Source: Aquanectria penicillioides (Eukaryota > Ascomycota > Sordariomycetes > Hypocreales > Nectriaceae). Taken from it: a stretch of 64,000 nt of DNA. The position numbers were made by a program, and so were the translations under genes. The notes beneath the pieces are model-generated. The model saw only the letters and a program-made list of their open reading frames with translations. It made no database searches and was not told the DNA's origin. The stretch spans positions 1,431,001 through 1,495,000 of the forward strand of contig PYIU01000005.1 in assembly GCA_003415625.1 (NCBI GenBank), written 5' to 3'. Position 1 is the stretch's first letter; every line of letters starts with the position of its first letter. This document shows, piece by piece, positions 36,251 to 49,504 of this stretch.

Positions 36251-39200
36251 ATCAGCTAAGCGAGTGGATCATTGTCCAATCAGAGGCAGTTGTTATGCCT
36301 TTGGTAACGTATGTTGTTATGTGTGTTAGTACAATAGCGCGTATTACCACACATTGCACTAACATGTGAGCCTGGCATATGCATCCCTCACCTATCATCT
36401 CCCCCAATATCCGGATTCCCCGATGAGTCGTGCGCGCCCATGGTGCCCGCGACCATCCACCGAGGAGCGCTCACGGCAGAGTGAGGATTCGACGGGACAT
36501 CGATCAACCACAATGACGAGTTCCCCACTGGAATTTTTCAGGTCATATCCTACTCTTGCACGTAGGTGACATTTTATCTTTCACTGACGCCTGGATAAAT
36601 CGATGGCGTGAAAGATTGCTCTAGCAATCAAGTTGCGAAGCTTGTACTGGTTGCCTGATGTTGAACATGCCATTGTTTGCACGCACCGCCATCCTGTTCG
36701 TCGTGCGCAGCAGCCAAGGCGCACAAAAGACTTGAGTATCCAGAAAGAACGAAAAAGGAGTTGTGCATACCATTGTCCTGAGTGGAATACGACGGTGGCA
36801 GTCAAAGCCAGAATCCAGTACAACATTCAAGGTCTGGCCACCGGAGCTCACCTTAGAGTCAGTCTATCATGCCGATCACCGACGATGGTAGGTCCAAATA
36901 CAGGCAGGCAACCAACCAACCAACCCCCCTTCTAGACCATTTAGCGACGGGACCTTGGACCGTGGAGTCCTCATGTAAATCAATCAGTATTGGGGATCCT
37001 TGGGACACTTCGCCAAGTCCAGCAGCGTCGCAGACCTAGGTGCTTGGGTCTAGCCCTCCATCCTGGGTCACCAACAGCGCCATCCAACTCGGTCCAGGAA
37101 TCGGATGGATGGTTGCACAGGACGCACCCACAGGCGGCAATTCGTCGATCCGCTCCTACAAGGTGCCGCTCTGCACACTCGTGCTGTCTCATCTCAGATT
37201 TGGCCTCAATCGGTCGGCGACGACAAATGGGCTGTGTGCTGCCCCGTGGCTACCCCCGGGATCCTGCCCTTGTGCCGCGCTGTGCTGTGATGTGCTGTGC
37301 TGTGCGCTGGGCTGTACGATAGCGACTTGATTGTCCAGGTTCCGCTCTGGGCGGCCCAGAGAAAATGGCGCCTGCAGCGGCCCCGCCAGTAGCACAACCC
37401 AACCCTGGGGAGTGTGAGCTTTTGGGCGGCGGTCATGAACGAGATTCATGGGGACAGGCCCTTCCCCCAACCTCGATGCGCGGTGCCCTCCCTGCCGATT
37501 CATTCCCCAGAACGTAGTCGATGTCCGCTTCTCTTTTTTTTTTTTCAAAGACGATTCTGTTTCATGGTCAAATACCAGGAAATCTCCGACTGCTGATAAC
37601 ACGTGGGTTCATGCTGCCGTCTGCGAAAGGGGCGCAGGGCTGGCCAGGTTTGAATGAATCCGGGGATTGTTTGTGGTGGCGCCTGATGCACAGGCTATCC
37701 ACTGCTGGCCACTGGGGCTTCCCGAGTGGATGCCATCCTGGTCAGGCCGCTCGTCATGGCCAGAACAGCGCCGTTTCGAGTGCCTCGAGAAGAACCGGTC
37801 AAGGGCGGGCACCTTCTCTGCGGTCGTGAATCCGTTGTCGGTCGATGAAATGGTCCAGAATCATTCGGAATCTGCGATTTTTGTTGTCGCCAAGTCGCCA
37901 GCTGGGCTGTCGTCGCCCGCGAATACTCACTAACACCCGCCTAGGTGCGTACGGTGCCCCCTCATAACGCAGCACATGGGATACCCGTTCATGTAAGTCG
38001 GCGGCGAAGAAAACGAGGCACGACAGCAACGCACATCGGAGGAAACAAAAGAAAATGAAATACCGACGATGGGAAGGGGATGACGGGCGTCGGAAAGGTG
38101 AAAACAGGTGGGAAATGGGCTGCCAGAAGGAACGGGGGAAGGGGGGTAGTTATGTGAAATGCCTACCTACCTACCTAACCTGACGGGAGGGACCCTTTCG
38201 TTCAGGTAACCAGACGAAAAATTCTCCGCAATTACACCTACGTGCTACTGCTGCGACTACTGCTGCTGCTGGTCCTGGCTGGTCCTGTCGGTCGCTTTCC
38301 TTGTTATTTTCTGCTGATTTGGTCGACAGGTTTGCGTGGTGCTCGGCCACTCGTTTGAACTTCATCGATTCCCTTCGTTAATCCATCCACATCATCAAAA
38401 GCACACGCATCCATCCATCCACCCAAGGGGGCTCCATTTCGGACCCAGAAGAAGCTTTTGCGTGTTCCACCCGATGGAAGATGGCATGGATTTCTCCCGT
38501 TTATCGTGGAGTCAGCTCAGACCGGGCTTCCGCCACTCATTCACTCGCTTTGGTTCGATCTACGGCGATTCATTCACGCATTCGCCCGTTCACCCACAGC
38601 GCATCCTCCCACCCCCCGAGCGCCCAAGATCACCACCCACCACCCGGCTGACTTGGCAAACCCTGTTCCCTGTACCACGGTCCTCTTATTGACGGCCGCT
38701 AGGTACTCGATTTCATCTTCCATTCAACTCCCGTGCTTGTGACGATGATGGCTTGCTGGCGTCCGGGTCAACCCCTTCAAAAGCGCCCGCTGTTCTAGCC
38801 CCCTCCATTTTTCAACATGCTTTGGGCACAATTCACTCCGTTCTGCCCTCCAAACAACTGGCGAGTGAATACAGCCGTTGCCGGCTTTTCCAGATGGTCA
38901 GGCCCTCTTCCATCATCCCTCGTCGTCCTCCACCCTCCCCGTCCCCCTCTCGCTCTTCACCGCGCCTTTTTAAGGCCCAACCCCGTTCCCTTGCCTGTTC
39001 GCTCACCCCACATGGAGAACTGGTCGGTGGCGAGTACGGACAGGTCGGCTGTGACGCTTCCCCCGGTCACCTTGATTCTTGGGGTACCGCACCTTTCTCG
39101 AGCATTCTGATCCCTGAAACAGAGCCTGTGTGGTTTGCCGATCTGTCTCGCCTCCCAGGCTCTCTCCGTCAACTTGAAGCAAAACACACGATGAGCCGAA

Positions 39201-40672
39201 TCTCTCGGGGCCACTTGTACACTGCTGGAAGAGATGAACATGCCCTCAACTTTCGCTAGCACTGATCCAACATGGTCCTCTGCAACTACTAACCCACTGT
39301 TGGCACGTGGTGGGGGAACGGCGTCTATCCAATACCCGCTATGCCGAACCTCACGGCATCTAGCCCAATGATGACCCCGTAAAGAGGTGTAATTTCACCT
39401 GTTATTGCTTCTGAAGCATTTGTCCACGTAAGACGATGTTCGACTTGTCCTCGTCCTCCTCCAGCCATAGCCACTGTAGCCAGCATGACTATAGCCATAT
39501 CCCGGTCCGCCGTTATCAACAATCAATCACCACCTGTCGGTCGGACGATGTCGACGCCAGCGAGCCCCCCCAAGCAATTATGCTTACCTTGGTCTGGTTC
39601 TTGGCCTCGCTGCCTCGGGTTGGGGGTTGCGTCGAGGATCCTTTTGGTCGTCGATATGTCGCCAAAGCTCACCACCCCAGTACGCATCTCCCGTTCACCA
39701 GGAAGACACCCCTTCAGTGCTCAACGAAATTACACACACGCGAGGCCGGCCATCTGTCAGCTTGGTTCCTCCGTATCCCAACCCCCGATGCTTGTTGTGT
39801 TGTATTTTGGCTATATCACCTGCCCTCCATACGTCAAAAATGCATACTCCCACACCGGCAAGCGTCTGGTTAGGGCAACTTTGGTGCAAAAGGTCGCGTC
39901 GTGGCGTGCATGTCACCGGCGTGCGTGTTAGGTCGCCCCGTGCATACATGACGCATGGTGCCATCAGCCCAGGGCGAGCCCATCTCCTCCTCCTCCTTAC
40001 AACAGACACACATGTTCCATGGTGGGCCAGGAGTGTGGCGCCCCCTCCAGGGACTGACATTCACCATGAGTGGGAAGAAGATGTTGCGTTTGAAGACGTC
40101 TCTTTTATTCATAAAGCCCTGTTCTGCTATTGGGTTTTTGCGACATTGGTAAATATTAAATCCCCGCACGTGCTCTACTTGAAGTTAGTTCTTTGCTCTA
40201 TGGGTCCCTACCCACTCCCTACCGTACCTACCTATGGATGGGTACCTACATATGTGCGTAGATGGGAAGCAGGTCGGTAGGTTTGTCAGCTGGCCGATTT
40301 GCGGTGCCCCACCCATTGCGGCGGTCCCTTAACTAGGTACTCCGTACTCCAAACCCAACTTACTGGGTCCTCCCACGTTCGGCCGGGGGCTTGTAACCGT
40401 CACAGAACAATGTGGTCCAGACATCGTCTCATCTCAATCAAAGCCCAAGCTTCGTGGCATTGTTTGAAATGGGTTGTCAAGAAAATAGGACAGGTTCGTT
40501 TTATTTTTCGCTCTCTCAGTGTACTTTTATTCGTATTCATTTGCCCTTGTGAATCCAGCCTGATGCATCACAAGTCATACATGGTAAGCCTCGGGAGCAG
40601 GGTTGCCTTTTGTCAAGTGGCATCTAAGCGGTCATTATTTTGAGGTTTTTATACTCCACCATCACGGTTTGC
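36251..40672. other. Gene-poor intergenic region
   Basis: About 4.4 kb between SWI1 (-) and the 3' end of UTP6 (-). Many frames of 60-220 codons overlap on both strands, but they are rich in Pro, Ser, His and Arg and carry no recognisable domain. None has supporting splice structure. Short simple repeats occur: CAAC near 36,886, GTGCT-type repeats at about 37,271-37,316, and TACC at 38,161-38,177. Near 40,330 the partial palindrome GGTACTCCGTACT appears. It may hold a non-coding transcript or regulatory DNA; I see no gene. Confidence 0.45.
38161..38177. repeat. TACC tetranucleotide repeat
   Basis: Four tandem copies of a TACC/CTAC unit followed by CTAACC. Similar CTACCTA runs recur near 40,220-40,250. 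A short simple repeat without evident function. Confidence 0.6.
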
Positions 40673-41952
40673 CTACGTGGCCAGCGCCTTCTTTTTAGTA
40701 TGTTCCAACACCGCCCGAACGCCCTCGTCCAGATTCTCCAGTGCCAGATATTCGTCAATCCACGCCACCGTCTTGCTCTGCAGCTCTGCACGGTCTGTAG
40801 TGCCCTCCAAGTACTTGGCCAAACGAGCCAGGACCTCTCTGAGGTTCTTGGGGAATTCAGGGGTGAAGGGGCTCACGCCGATAATGGGCTGGCGAATATG
40901 AGCGTTGCAAGTGGCGGGATGGTTGGGGTACTCCTGGTCCAGCGCGTCCAGGACGTGCTGCGATATCCTCGGCTGTACTGAAACATGTGTGAATGATGAG
41001 AACATGGAAAAGAAGGCCTCTGCAACATTGGCATTGAAGAAAGCCTGTTTTTTCGAGATATCGAAAATCGCCATCGGGATGGCTCCGTCCATAGCGGGAT
41101 TTGACTCGAGTTGCTGGGCCGACTTCTTGTCAATGACCTTAGCTTGAGCCATGGATGGCTCAGGTAGCATGTTGTCGTCGTCGTCTTCGTCGCCGCTGTC
41201 AACAATGCGAAGTTCGTCGTCGTCTTCCACCCTATCGGGGCGGAGTGCATCCTTGCCGGTCTTGGAGGCGGAGACCTTCCTCTTGTCCACTTTTTCCAAC
41301 CATTCCATCTCACACCGCGCATATTCCAGCCACAGCTTGCTGTCTGTAGTGCAAAACCGGCATCCTCGCATGAAAAATCCACGAGCAGCTGCCATGTCAC
41401 CATTCCGCGCCGATCGGCGTCCAGCCATGACCCAGAGCTCAGTGTCGGTGGGCATCATCCGCAGAGCATTGGTCATGGTGCGGCGCCAGCGCTTCGCAGC
41501 CTTGACACTGGCGGCATACGACAGGTATTCCCTCCAGAGCTCTCCGCTTCCCGGGTGGCGGTTAACGCCTCGATCGTAGATTCCGAGGGTGCGGCCCTGG
41601 CCAGCGTGGGCGGAGTTGAGGTGTCGGATCTTCAACCGCCTGCAGCGTTTGTTGCGGAGCGCCTCGAGAGACTGCTCCCATTTCGCGTAGGCCGACCAGT
41701 CGAAGGCCTTGTTGCCCGGCGAAAGGACCTTGTGCTCGAAATCGTTCCGCTTCTGGACGATGGTACGAATTTCGTCCTGGGAGAGAGAAGGTGTGTCAGC
41801 GGGTGTGGTCTAGCCAACCAAAGCAACAGCGGGAAGCCAAGACAGACGGAGCGACGACGCACCTTTGAAAAAATTTCCTTTTCCTCCCATTCTCGCAGCT
41901 GCGGCACTGCGCGCTCGAGATAGAATCTCGCCTTCTCAGCAACGCCTGCCAT
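40673..41952 (-). CDS. UTP6: Utp6, U3 snoRNP (SSU processome) HAT-repeat protein
   Basis: Two exons: 41952-41863 and 41776-40673, joined by an 86-nt intron (GTGCGT...CCAG), giving 397 aa. The start is ATG 41950-41952 (MAGVAEKARFYLERAVPQL). The N-terminus has the Utp6 signature ARFYLERAVPQLREWEEKEIFSKDEIRTIVQKRNDFEHKV, shown here only as the conserved AGVAEKARFYLERAVPQL and RTIVQKRNDFEHKVLS blocks. HAT repeats follow (SELWREYLSYAAS-like, DTELWVMAGRRSARNGDMAAARGFF, DSKLWLEYARCEMEWLEK, with ISKKQAFFNANVAEAFFSMF). An acidic low-complexity loop (DSGDEDDDDN) interrupts them. It acts in the nucleolus in 18S rRNA maturation. The length fits fungal Utp6. It is divergent from CWH43. Confidence 0.94.
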
Positions 41953-42483
41953 TGTGTACGGGATGTCGCGGGGTCGAGTGACAGCGAATTGTTGCCGCCC
42001 CGCTGATCCAACGGAGTGATGGGTGCGTAATCGATTTCGCAGATGAAGTTTTACCTTCGCTGTCACTGGCGAGGCTGGCACAAGCAGTTTTTTTTTTTTT
42101 AAACCCTCTACGTCTTAGCGCTTGGCGGGGCTCGTCCTCAGCCTTGTTACGTAGGTTGCCCCGTTGTCCGCTGCCGACAGGCCGTGATTCGCTTAGCCGT
42201 CGCCCTTGCTGCCACCCAAGATTGGCCATCGAAACATAACACACCTTGCAAAGGACCAAGCCGCCCGCGCTTGGACCACGGTTGGATCCCTGTCAGGCCC
42301 CACCTAAGCACAATTACATCGCCAGAGAGTAACGTGAAAGCTCCGAGGTCCGTCACTCTTGTCCGAGAATCTCACCACTCGCACCTTCATTTCTACCTTC
42401 ACTCGTTCTCTACCCTCAATTCCAGCTTCCGGATGTCCCGGACGGTGTTGTAGAGAGTTGCTTCTGTCGTTTTCTCTGTCAAA
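41953..42483. promoter_or_regulatory. Divergent promoter of UTP6 and CWH43
   Basis: 531 bp between the two ATGs. Open frames here are shadows. A poly-T run lies at about 42,090-42,100. No specific site could be assigned with confidence. Confidence 0.4.
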
Positions 42484-45400
42484 ATGGCGCCTCAGTACAA
42501 GGACAAAGACACCGGCGTCGTGCTCAGCTTCAACGGCCGCTGGGTTAGCTGGGCACACACGACCGCTGCGTACAGTATGTTTCCCTCGCGTTCCGGCACC
42601 TCTGTTGGTCGTGACAATTTGGTCCAAGGCCTTGTTGTGATGCCTCCGTCGTCCCCAGACGGATCTGGGAGCTGACTCGCCTTCCAGCTGCTTTCTTGAG
42701 CGCCTTGATTGTTGGCGTATCGCTGCACTACCACAAAATCGTTGAAAACGAGTTCTACGGCTATCCGCAAGAATGGTTCCCCTCCGTCTCCGCCACCATT
42801 GGCGACCGATATCCTGAGCGCTCATTCTTCATGCTCTTCATTGCCATCACATCCGGTGCGCAAGCCTCCGGAAGCTCGGCTTCGTGTATTGCTGACCGGA
42901 TTTAGGCCCTCGCTTCGCCCTGGTCGGCCTGTGGTATCTCCTCACGCGCAGGCCAGGCCACAAGCTCCCCGCATTTGTCGCCATCATGGGTCTGTTACGA
43001 ACCCTGACCTGCGGTGGCTGGACATACATCACATCCACCGACGATCACGATTGGCACGACATCTTAATGATTTCTTACATTGTCGCGACATTGCCCTGGA
43101 CCACCGGCTGCATTGCCTTGAGCCCCGCGAACCCACGCGCCATCAGGTATCGCAAATACCTTGGCACCGCATTTTTCGGCACCCTCGTACCCTTGATCTA
43201 CTTTTTCATCCAGCATAAGGTCCACCGCGTTCCCGGAGGTAAGACATCCCTGCGCGCCCTACGCTGCTCTCGAGAACCCCGCTAATCATCGACCTGGTGG
43301 TCCGCCCCAGCTTACACAACTTATGCCTTCTTCGAGTGGTCGTTGATTCTATTCGACGTGGCATTCGATGCGGTGACTGCGCTTGACTTTGACACCTTGG
43401 AGGTTTCAGTCCGCGATGTCAAGGGAGCGACAAAGGGGTACGTCAATTGGCTTCCGAGATAGTGTGTTTTGCTTTTGATACAAACCCAAACACAATAAAC
43501 AATGCCCAGAGGGGAGGGATCACCGTTTCTAAGTTTTTCGCAGTGAAAACCGATCATCCGTCCCATCTGCCGTTTTAGAAAAAGAGTGAGTAATTCGGCT
43601 GTCGATCAATCGCAACGGCTCAGTAATTGACATGGCTGGCGAAATTTTAGAAAGGAGCAGGCAACCGGGGGCGTTTTTGCTTCGCGATTCACCTGGTCCC
43701 AGACCCTGGATGTTGCCGCTGATGTCTACCATGGCGTAAGTCGCACAGACGAAATTAAGCTTAAGCGGCGCTGACGTGTTGTAGTTCGTTTTTTGGAGTA
43801 TTCTCACCAGTCTTGGCCTTTTGGTGTGGTGTAAGTCCTTTGCGCCGTGATTGAAAGTGAAGTGAATGACAGGGGATTTAAATGGCTGATCAACGACTAG
43901 TTTTCCCGCTCTGGTACATGGGTATCTCGGGCTACGAGGTCTTTGTCATGACCACCATATCGCCTTTTTTCCTGGCGATTGGGTCTGTGCGATCGCTAGT
44001 GCTCAGAAACCTCCGAGTCGTTCACCTCCTCTCGCTTGTCGGCGTCGCAGCCTACCTCGTTCTCGAGCCGAGTCTTCGATTATGCGCCGTGGGATTTGGC
44101 GTGGCTATGGCCTGCCTAGGCTGGGTTGGCACGTTCTACACAGAGTCTAGTCATGACGGCCGTCTCGAGGCCAAGATCCTCGGATGGACCGTCGGCTTGA
44201 TACTCTCTTCTACGGCCAAGTATGCGTGGTGGACCAACAACCCCATCTGGCCCGTAATGCACGCTGAAAATGGCGGCTGGAATGCGACCGGTCTTTTCTT
44301 CGGCATCCTCGCTGCCCTTCGCTTCACGCGAAAGGCACCCCTCACTATTGGTGTCCAGCCCCCCAGCTCGAGTCAAACGCCGTCGAGCTACCTTGCCGCG
44401 ATTGGCCTGGGTGGTCTCTTCTTCGGCCTGCACTCCCTACTGTCCGACAGCAGCACCATGATCCTCTGGGTTTGGGAAGGCTACCCAGTCCGCGGTCCTC
44501 AGTCTTCCACCCATGGTTGGCTTACGATCGTGGCCATGTCGTTTGGACTCTTTGGTGGAATTTGGAACCCCAACCTGGCAAGCAGCTGGCTTGTATACAT
44601 TGTTGGTAGCATGGGTGCTATGGCCCTCACTTGCTACAGCCATTGGACTGGATACTATGGCGCGCTCACCATGGCTGCGTACCTGATGGCATTGTCCGTG
44701 CCATTCCTCACTCATGCAGCGAGGTTGAGCCCTGCCAAGACTTTTGGTCTTGGTTTCTTGATTTACAACTTTTTGGTTTTGTTCCATGTCTGGGTTGTCG
44801 CCTATGCCTTCGTCCCCGGCGGCCCTCTGGTTCGTGAACACACCGATTGGATAATGATCAGCATGATGTTGTCTGTTGGCGCGGGAGTCTACAGCGTCAA
44901 TTCTTACAACCTTCACCGTCACCAGTCCAAGCGTGCGCCATCTGTGCAGCAGAGAAAGGCCTTTGGCATCTCTACTCTCATCGTCAACATCATGTTCCTC
45001 TGCTCTGCCTTCATGCGCTTCCCCACCAATGACTATAAGCCCTATCACTCGGAAGAGAGGATTCTCACCGCCGGCATCTGGACAATTCACTTCTCGCTGG
45101 ACAATGACATGTGGTCTTCCGAGTATCGAATGCGCGACCTCCTCAAGGAACTTGAGCTTGATGTGATTGGTCTGCTTGAATCTGATAACCAGCGCATTAT
45201 CATGGGCAACCGTGATACCACTCAGTTCCTCGCCGAGGAGCTCGGCATGTATGTCGATTACGGCCCAGGCCCTAACAAGCACACCTGGGGCGCTGCTCTC
45301 CTTTCCAAGTTCCCCATCGTAGAATCCAAGCACCACCTGCTTCCCAGCCCAGTGGGTGAGCTCGCTCCCGCGATCCATGCCACGCTTGATGTCTACGGAC

Positions 45401-45900
45401 AGCTGGTTGACGTCTTCGTTTTCCACTCTGGACAGGAAGAGGATCCTGAGGACCGACGCCTTCAATCCCTGTACCTCGCCGACCTCATGGGCTCGAGCAA
45501 GCGCCCTGCGTTCTTGCTCAGCTATCTGGTCACTAAGCCACTCGAGGGCAACTACAACACCTTCGTGAGCAAGAAGTCAGGTATGCACGACGTTGACCCA
45601 TCCGACTGGGACCGTTGGTGCGAGTATATTCTTTTTAAGAACCTCAAGCGGGTAGGCTACGCGCGTGTAAGCCGCAGCACGATCACCGATACCGAGCTTC
45701 AGGTGGCTAAGTTCAGAGTCCCTGAGTCTGGTGAGGAGATCCAGAAGCTGGAGGCCCTGACGCCGGTGCAGCGCAATCGCCGTGTTGAGGAGAAGCAGGT
45801 CCCTGAGGGCTGGAAATTCCCCGCCATGTTCCGTGGCGAGGGTGTCAGGGACCACAAATATCACGTTTTCGACGAGCCTAGGTACTACAATAGTGCCTAG
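42484..45900 (+). CDS. CWH43: Cwh43, GPI-anchor ceramide remodelling protein
   Basis: Eight exons: 42484-42574, 42688-42855, 42906-43238, 43311-43437, 43544-43585, 43651-43735, 43785-43830 and 43901-45900. All introns are GT-AG and in phase, giving 963 aa with no frameshift. The N-terminal part is a Frag1/DRAM-like multi-span domain ([44 protein letters not shown]). A second multi-span region follows ([36 protein letters not shown]). The C-terminal 280 residues are an endonuclease/exonuclease/phosphatase-fold domain ([56 protein letters not shown]). In yeast Cwh43 replaces diacylglycerol with ceramide on GPI anchors in the ER. Both halves, separate genes in some organisms, are fused here as in other fungi. 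A Met at 43,882 inside the last intron is not the start. Confidence 0.95.
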
Positions 45901-47642
45901 GTGTTTGATTTTATTTATTCCGTTCTGCGATGGTTTTATAGGTAATGGAGTGGCATGTATTGATGCTTTGGTTAATTAATGGGCATTTACACGAGTAATG
46001 TAAGGTCGCGAGAGTATACGAACTTTATGTTGCCATGTATACAATATATCCACATTTTATGCAATGCCCTTTTGTGCTCATAATGCGATGTGTAAGTGGG
46101 TCTCCTTCTTTGTGCATGTTGTGAACCACTTCCAGAAGGGGAAGTATGATGTAGGGTAGGCGTAAAGTGAGCCTCTCTCTCTCATCAACATATTCTCGCC
46201 TGCCTCGGGTCTTGTATTTGTGATCAGGAGGCAACTATGCGTCTAAATCTAACTTGTGCCGTTTTAGCTAACCTGCATTTGCTGATATGGACACGAGATG
46301 TGAATAGTTCCAAGACAGGGCTGAGGCTGCTAACACAATCTTGGTATGACGACACCCGAGCTGATCTCACAGAGTTGGAAGCTAAATGTAGACCTGATAA
46401 CAACCATCCATCGTCTGACCACCACCACTAACTAAAAAGACGCCACTGATTCGCAGGACGCAACGGAGAAGATCTCCATCAGGCCAAGTAAGCATCTCTC
46501 CGCAAACCCGGCACTTGGTCGGCTCCACACCGACTACCACCGCCGATTTAAGCCCCACGTTGCGCGGCTTGAACCGCACACTGTCGGGAGTGGCAATACG
46601 GGCTGCCCTCACTACCTACCTAATCTCATTATTCCGCGGGCGCGGGCACATGGCCGCACGGTTGAGAGCTCGGCCGGCAGCAGCGAGACTAAAGGAGAAG
46701 AGAGAAAAGAATGCAGGGGTGAGATGGAGGGTGATCATCAGCGACGGACGCAGTATGCAGGATGTCGGGACAGAAGAAGAAGGAGCCTGAGTGATACGAA
46801 CACGGAGGATAGGGGAATGAGGACATTGCATCTGGTGCTTGGAGAGCTCCCGGCTGGAATCTGGGGTTGGCCCTATGGCTACTACCTCTTGGTAGCTCTG
46901 CTTGTGAGAGGAAGTCAAAGCGGGCAGCTGACCGTGGCCAGCGGCTCAAGCAGAAACCCAAATTGTCCGGCGGAACAAGGAGGCTCATGACGGTCTAGAT
47001 TGCCGACCATCCGTCTCTTCCGTCATTGTGACACTCCTCCAGTAGCCGTTGGCGTAATGGAAATTCTTCTTCCATGTAGGAACAGCCGGCTCCATAAAGC
47101 TCGTCGTTGTCGCCCAGCCTGTAATTGCTCCCAACCCCATATTCAGGATCCAGCATCCAGGCACGAATCTCCACAATCAACGGACACTTGCAAGAGAAAT
47201 TATTGAGCATTCTCACATTCTCCAATCATCTCCCCTCAATTTGACCCGCGATCTCTTTCTTTTACGTCTTGATATCCATCGCGTTACAATTCCGCGATTT
47301 CCAATCCGAACCTAGCCGCCTCGGCTCATCCGCCGCGCCCGCAAACTGGGCAATCGATAAGCTTTTGTTTGCCGCGACAAGCCGACTGGGAGCGTCACGC
47401 CGGCTGACCACCTTTAGGGAGTATCCCAAGGGGCGCTGTAGCAAGCATAAAGTGATACAAAGGAATAGAAGGAAAAAAAAAACAGAGGGAGAGAGCGCTT
47501 GAGCGTTGGTTTCGTGGTCACGGGAAAAACCAACTTTATTAGCGATTCCCCCTCCTTCGTGGAGCTTCACCTCTTCCCAATTCGCTTCTTTATTATCAAT
47601 CCTTGTTATTTCTATTGTCCACAGTGACGAGACTTACACGAG
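45901..47642. other. Intergenic region between CWH43 and the P450
   Basis: About 1.7 kb. Frames are short and contradictory, with no domain seen. It contains the 3' flank of CWH43 and the promoter of the P450 gene. Nothing else is supported. Confidence 0.5.
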
Positions 47643-49504
47643 ATGGCATTGGATCTGGGACACGTTTGGATGTGGTTGGGGCTGTTTGGAGCAGCAGGAC
47701 TGCTATATGTGAGTTTTCTCCATCGGTTCATTTCCTCAAGTCTTTCAGACCGCAAAATTGGCACTCTACTACTTCGCTTCAATGAATTGGTCACTAATGA
47801 AGGATGCTTAGACTGTGGGCATCGTCATTTATCGAGTCTACTTCCACCCATTAGCCAAATACCCTGGCCCGTTCATCGCAAAGATCACCGATGCTTACCA
47901 GCTCTACCATGCCTACAAGGGTGACAGGCACCTTGAATTTTGGAGATTGCACCAGAAATACGGTATATTTGGCATTTGTTCCTCGATCAGGAGCCATTGA
48001 CATACTAACAGCGAGATGCAGGCAAGGTTGTCCGCTTTGGCCCCAACTCACTAGTATTCAACTCCAACAAGGCCCTCAAGGACATCTATGGCTTCCGGTC
48101 CAATGTTCGCAAGGCCGAGTTCTACAATGCATTTGTTCACCCCGCGGCTAACACCCACAACACGCGCGACAAGGAACTCCATGCCCGCAAGCGTCGTGTT
48201 CTGTCCCACGCCTTTGCCGAGGGTGCTATGAAGGAGATGCAGCGCTACATCCTGGGCAATGTCCGTACCTTCTGCGAGCAGATTGGAATTGAGGATGGTG
48301 GCGCCGAGGCCAAGGGCTGGACGCAGCCTCGCAACATGAGCGACTGGTGCAACTACCTTGCCATGGACATTCTCGGCGACCTCAGCTTTGGAAAAGCATT
48401 CCACATGCTCGAAAGCCCCGACAACCGCTTCGCTCTTGGCCTCGTTGAGGCTGCGACGACCCGCCATTTAATTGTGAGTGAAGTTGCAACGCAAATTGGC
48501 CAAGTCAAATCGCTCTAACACTCATCAGTGTGGAACTATGCCCGTTGTCGATCGGCTCAAGCTTGACAAGGTTCTTTTCCCCGGCCTCGCTGCCGGCCGT
48601 GCCCGATATATGGCTTATAGCAAGGGCCAATTGACTGAACGCACGAAGCTTGGCGAGGAGACCGACCGACGAGACTTTTTCTACTATCTCCTCAAGGCCC
48701 GGGACCCTGAGACTGGTCAAGGATTCAGCACCCCCGAACTCTGGGGAGAATCAAATTTGCTGTAAGTTGAGCAATATCCCGGAGTTGGATAGACTAAGAG
48801 CTAACATACTTCTGTCCAGCATCATCGCAGGATCAGATACAACGTCCACTGCCATGGCAGCCACGCTGTTCTACCTTGTCCGCTGCCCTCGTGCTCTCAA
48901 GACTGTGACAGAAGAAATCCGCTCCAAGTTTAACGACGTCGAAGAGATCAGCCAAGGCGCGATCCTGGCCTCGTGTACTTATCTCCGTGCGTGCATCGAT
49001 GAGGCGATGAGACTCTCCCCCTCCGTCGGCGGCATTCTGCCCCGTGAAGTCCTTACCGGTGGCATCAACATTGAAGGCGAATCCATCCCTGAGGGCACCG
49101 TCGTTGGCACGCCGCACTACACTATTCACCACAATGAAAACTACTACCCCTCGCCTTATGAGTATGTGCCGGAGCGATGGCTCGCCGGAGCGATGAACCC
49201 GTTAACGGGCCGCCCGACCACCGAAGATGAGCTGGCACTAGCGCAGAGTGCCTTTTGTCCCTTCAGCATCGGTCCGCGAGGATGTATCGGCAAGGGCCTG
49301 GCATACGTGGAAATGACAAACACGTTGGCACGAACTATGTACCTGTACGACATGCGAAAGGCAATTGGCGTTGAGGATCCTGGCGAGGGCAAGCCAGGCA
49401 ATGAATGGGGCCGCCACCGAACAACTGAGTTTCAGTTGGTTGACACATTTACCAGCGCCAAGAATGGTCCGATGGTTGAATTTCGTAGGGCAGAGAAGGT
49501 CTAA
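47643..49504 (+). CDS. Cytochrome P450 monooxygenase
   Basis: Five exons: 47643-47708, 47812-47962, 48022-48473, 48529-48761 and 48820-49504, giving 528 aa in consistent phase. The N-terminal membrane anchor ([18 protein letters not shown] plus [10 protein letters not shown]) leads to the proline-rich hinge [10 protein letters not shown]. The I-helix motif AGSDTT is at 304-309, the ExxR pair is E362/R365 (DEAMRLSP) and the PERW region (YVPERWL) follows. The heme loop [10 protein letters not shown] carries Cys456 as the axial ligand. All catalytic landmarks are intact. The sequence style ([20 protein letters not shown]) resembles the fungal group around benzoate 4-monooxygenase and isotrichodermin C-15 hydroxylase. 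The substrate cannot be deduced. No biosynthetic cluster genes lie beside it, which suggests a detoxification or stand-alone role. Confidence 0.93.

Noticed and set aside
39436..40280. Plus-strand frames of 145-217 codons
   Set aside because: Mutually overlapping in different frames, rich in Pro/Ser/His/Cys without order; no family recognised.
44437..45465. Minus-strand frame of 342 codons opposite CWH43
   Set aside because: Antisense shadow of the last CWH43 exon; the CWH43 frame has full domain support.
47643..49504. Secondary-metabolite cluster around the P450
   Set aside because: Neighbours are CWH43, a nucleoporin and uS10; there is no synthase, transporter or cluster regulator.
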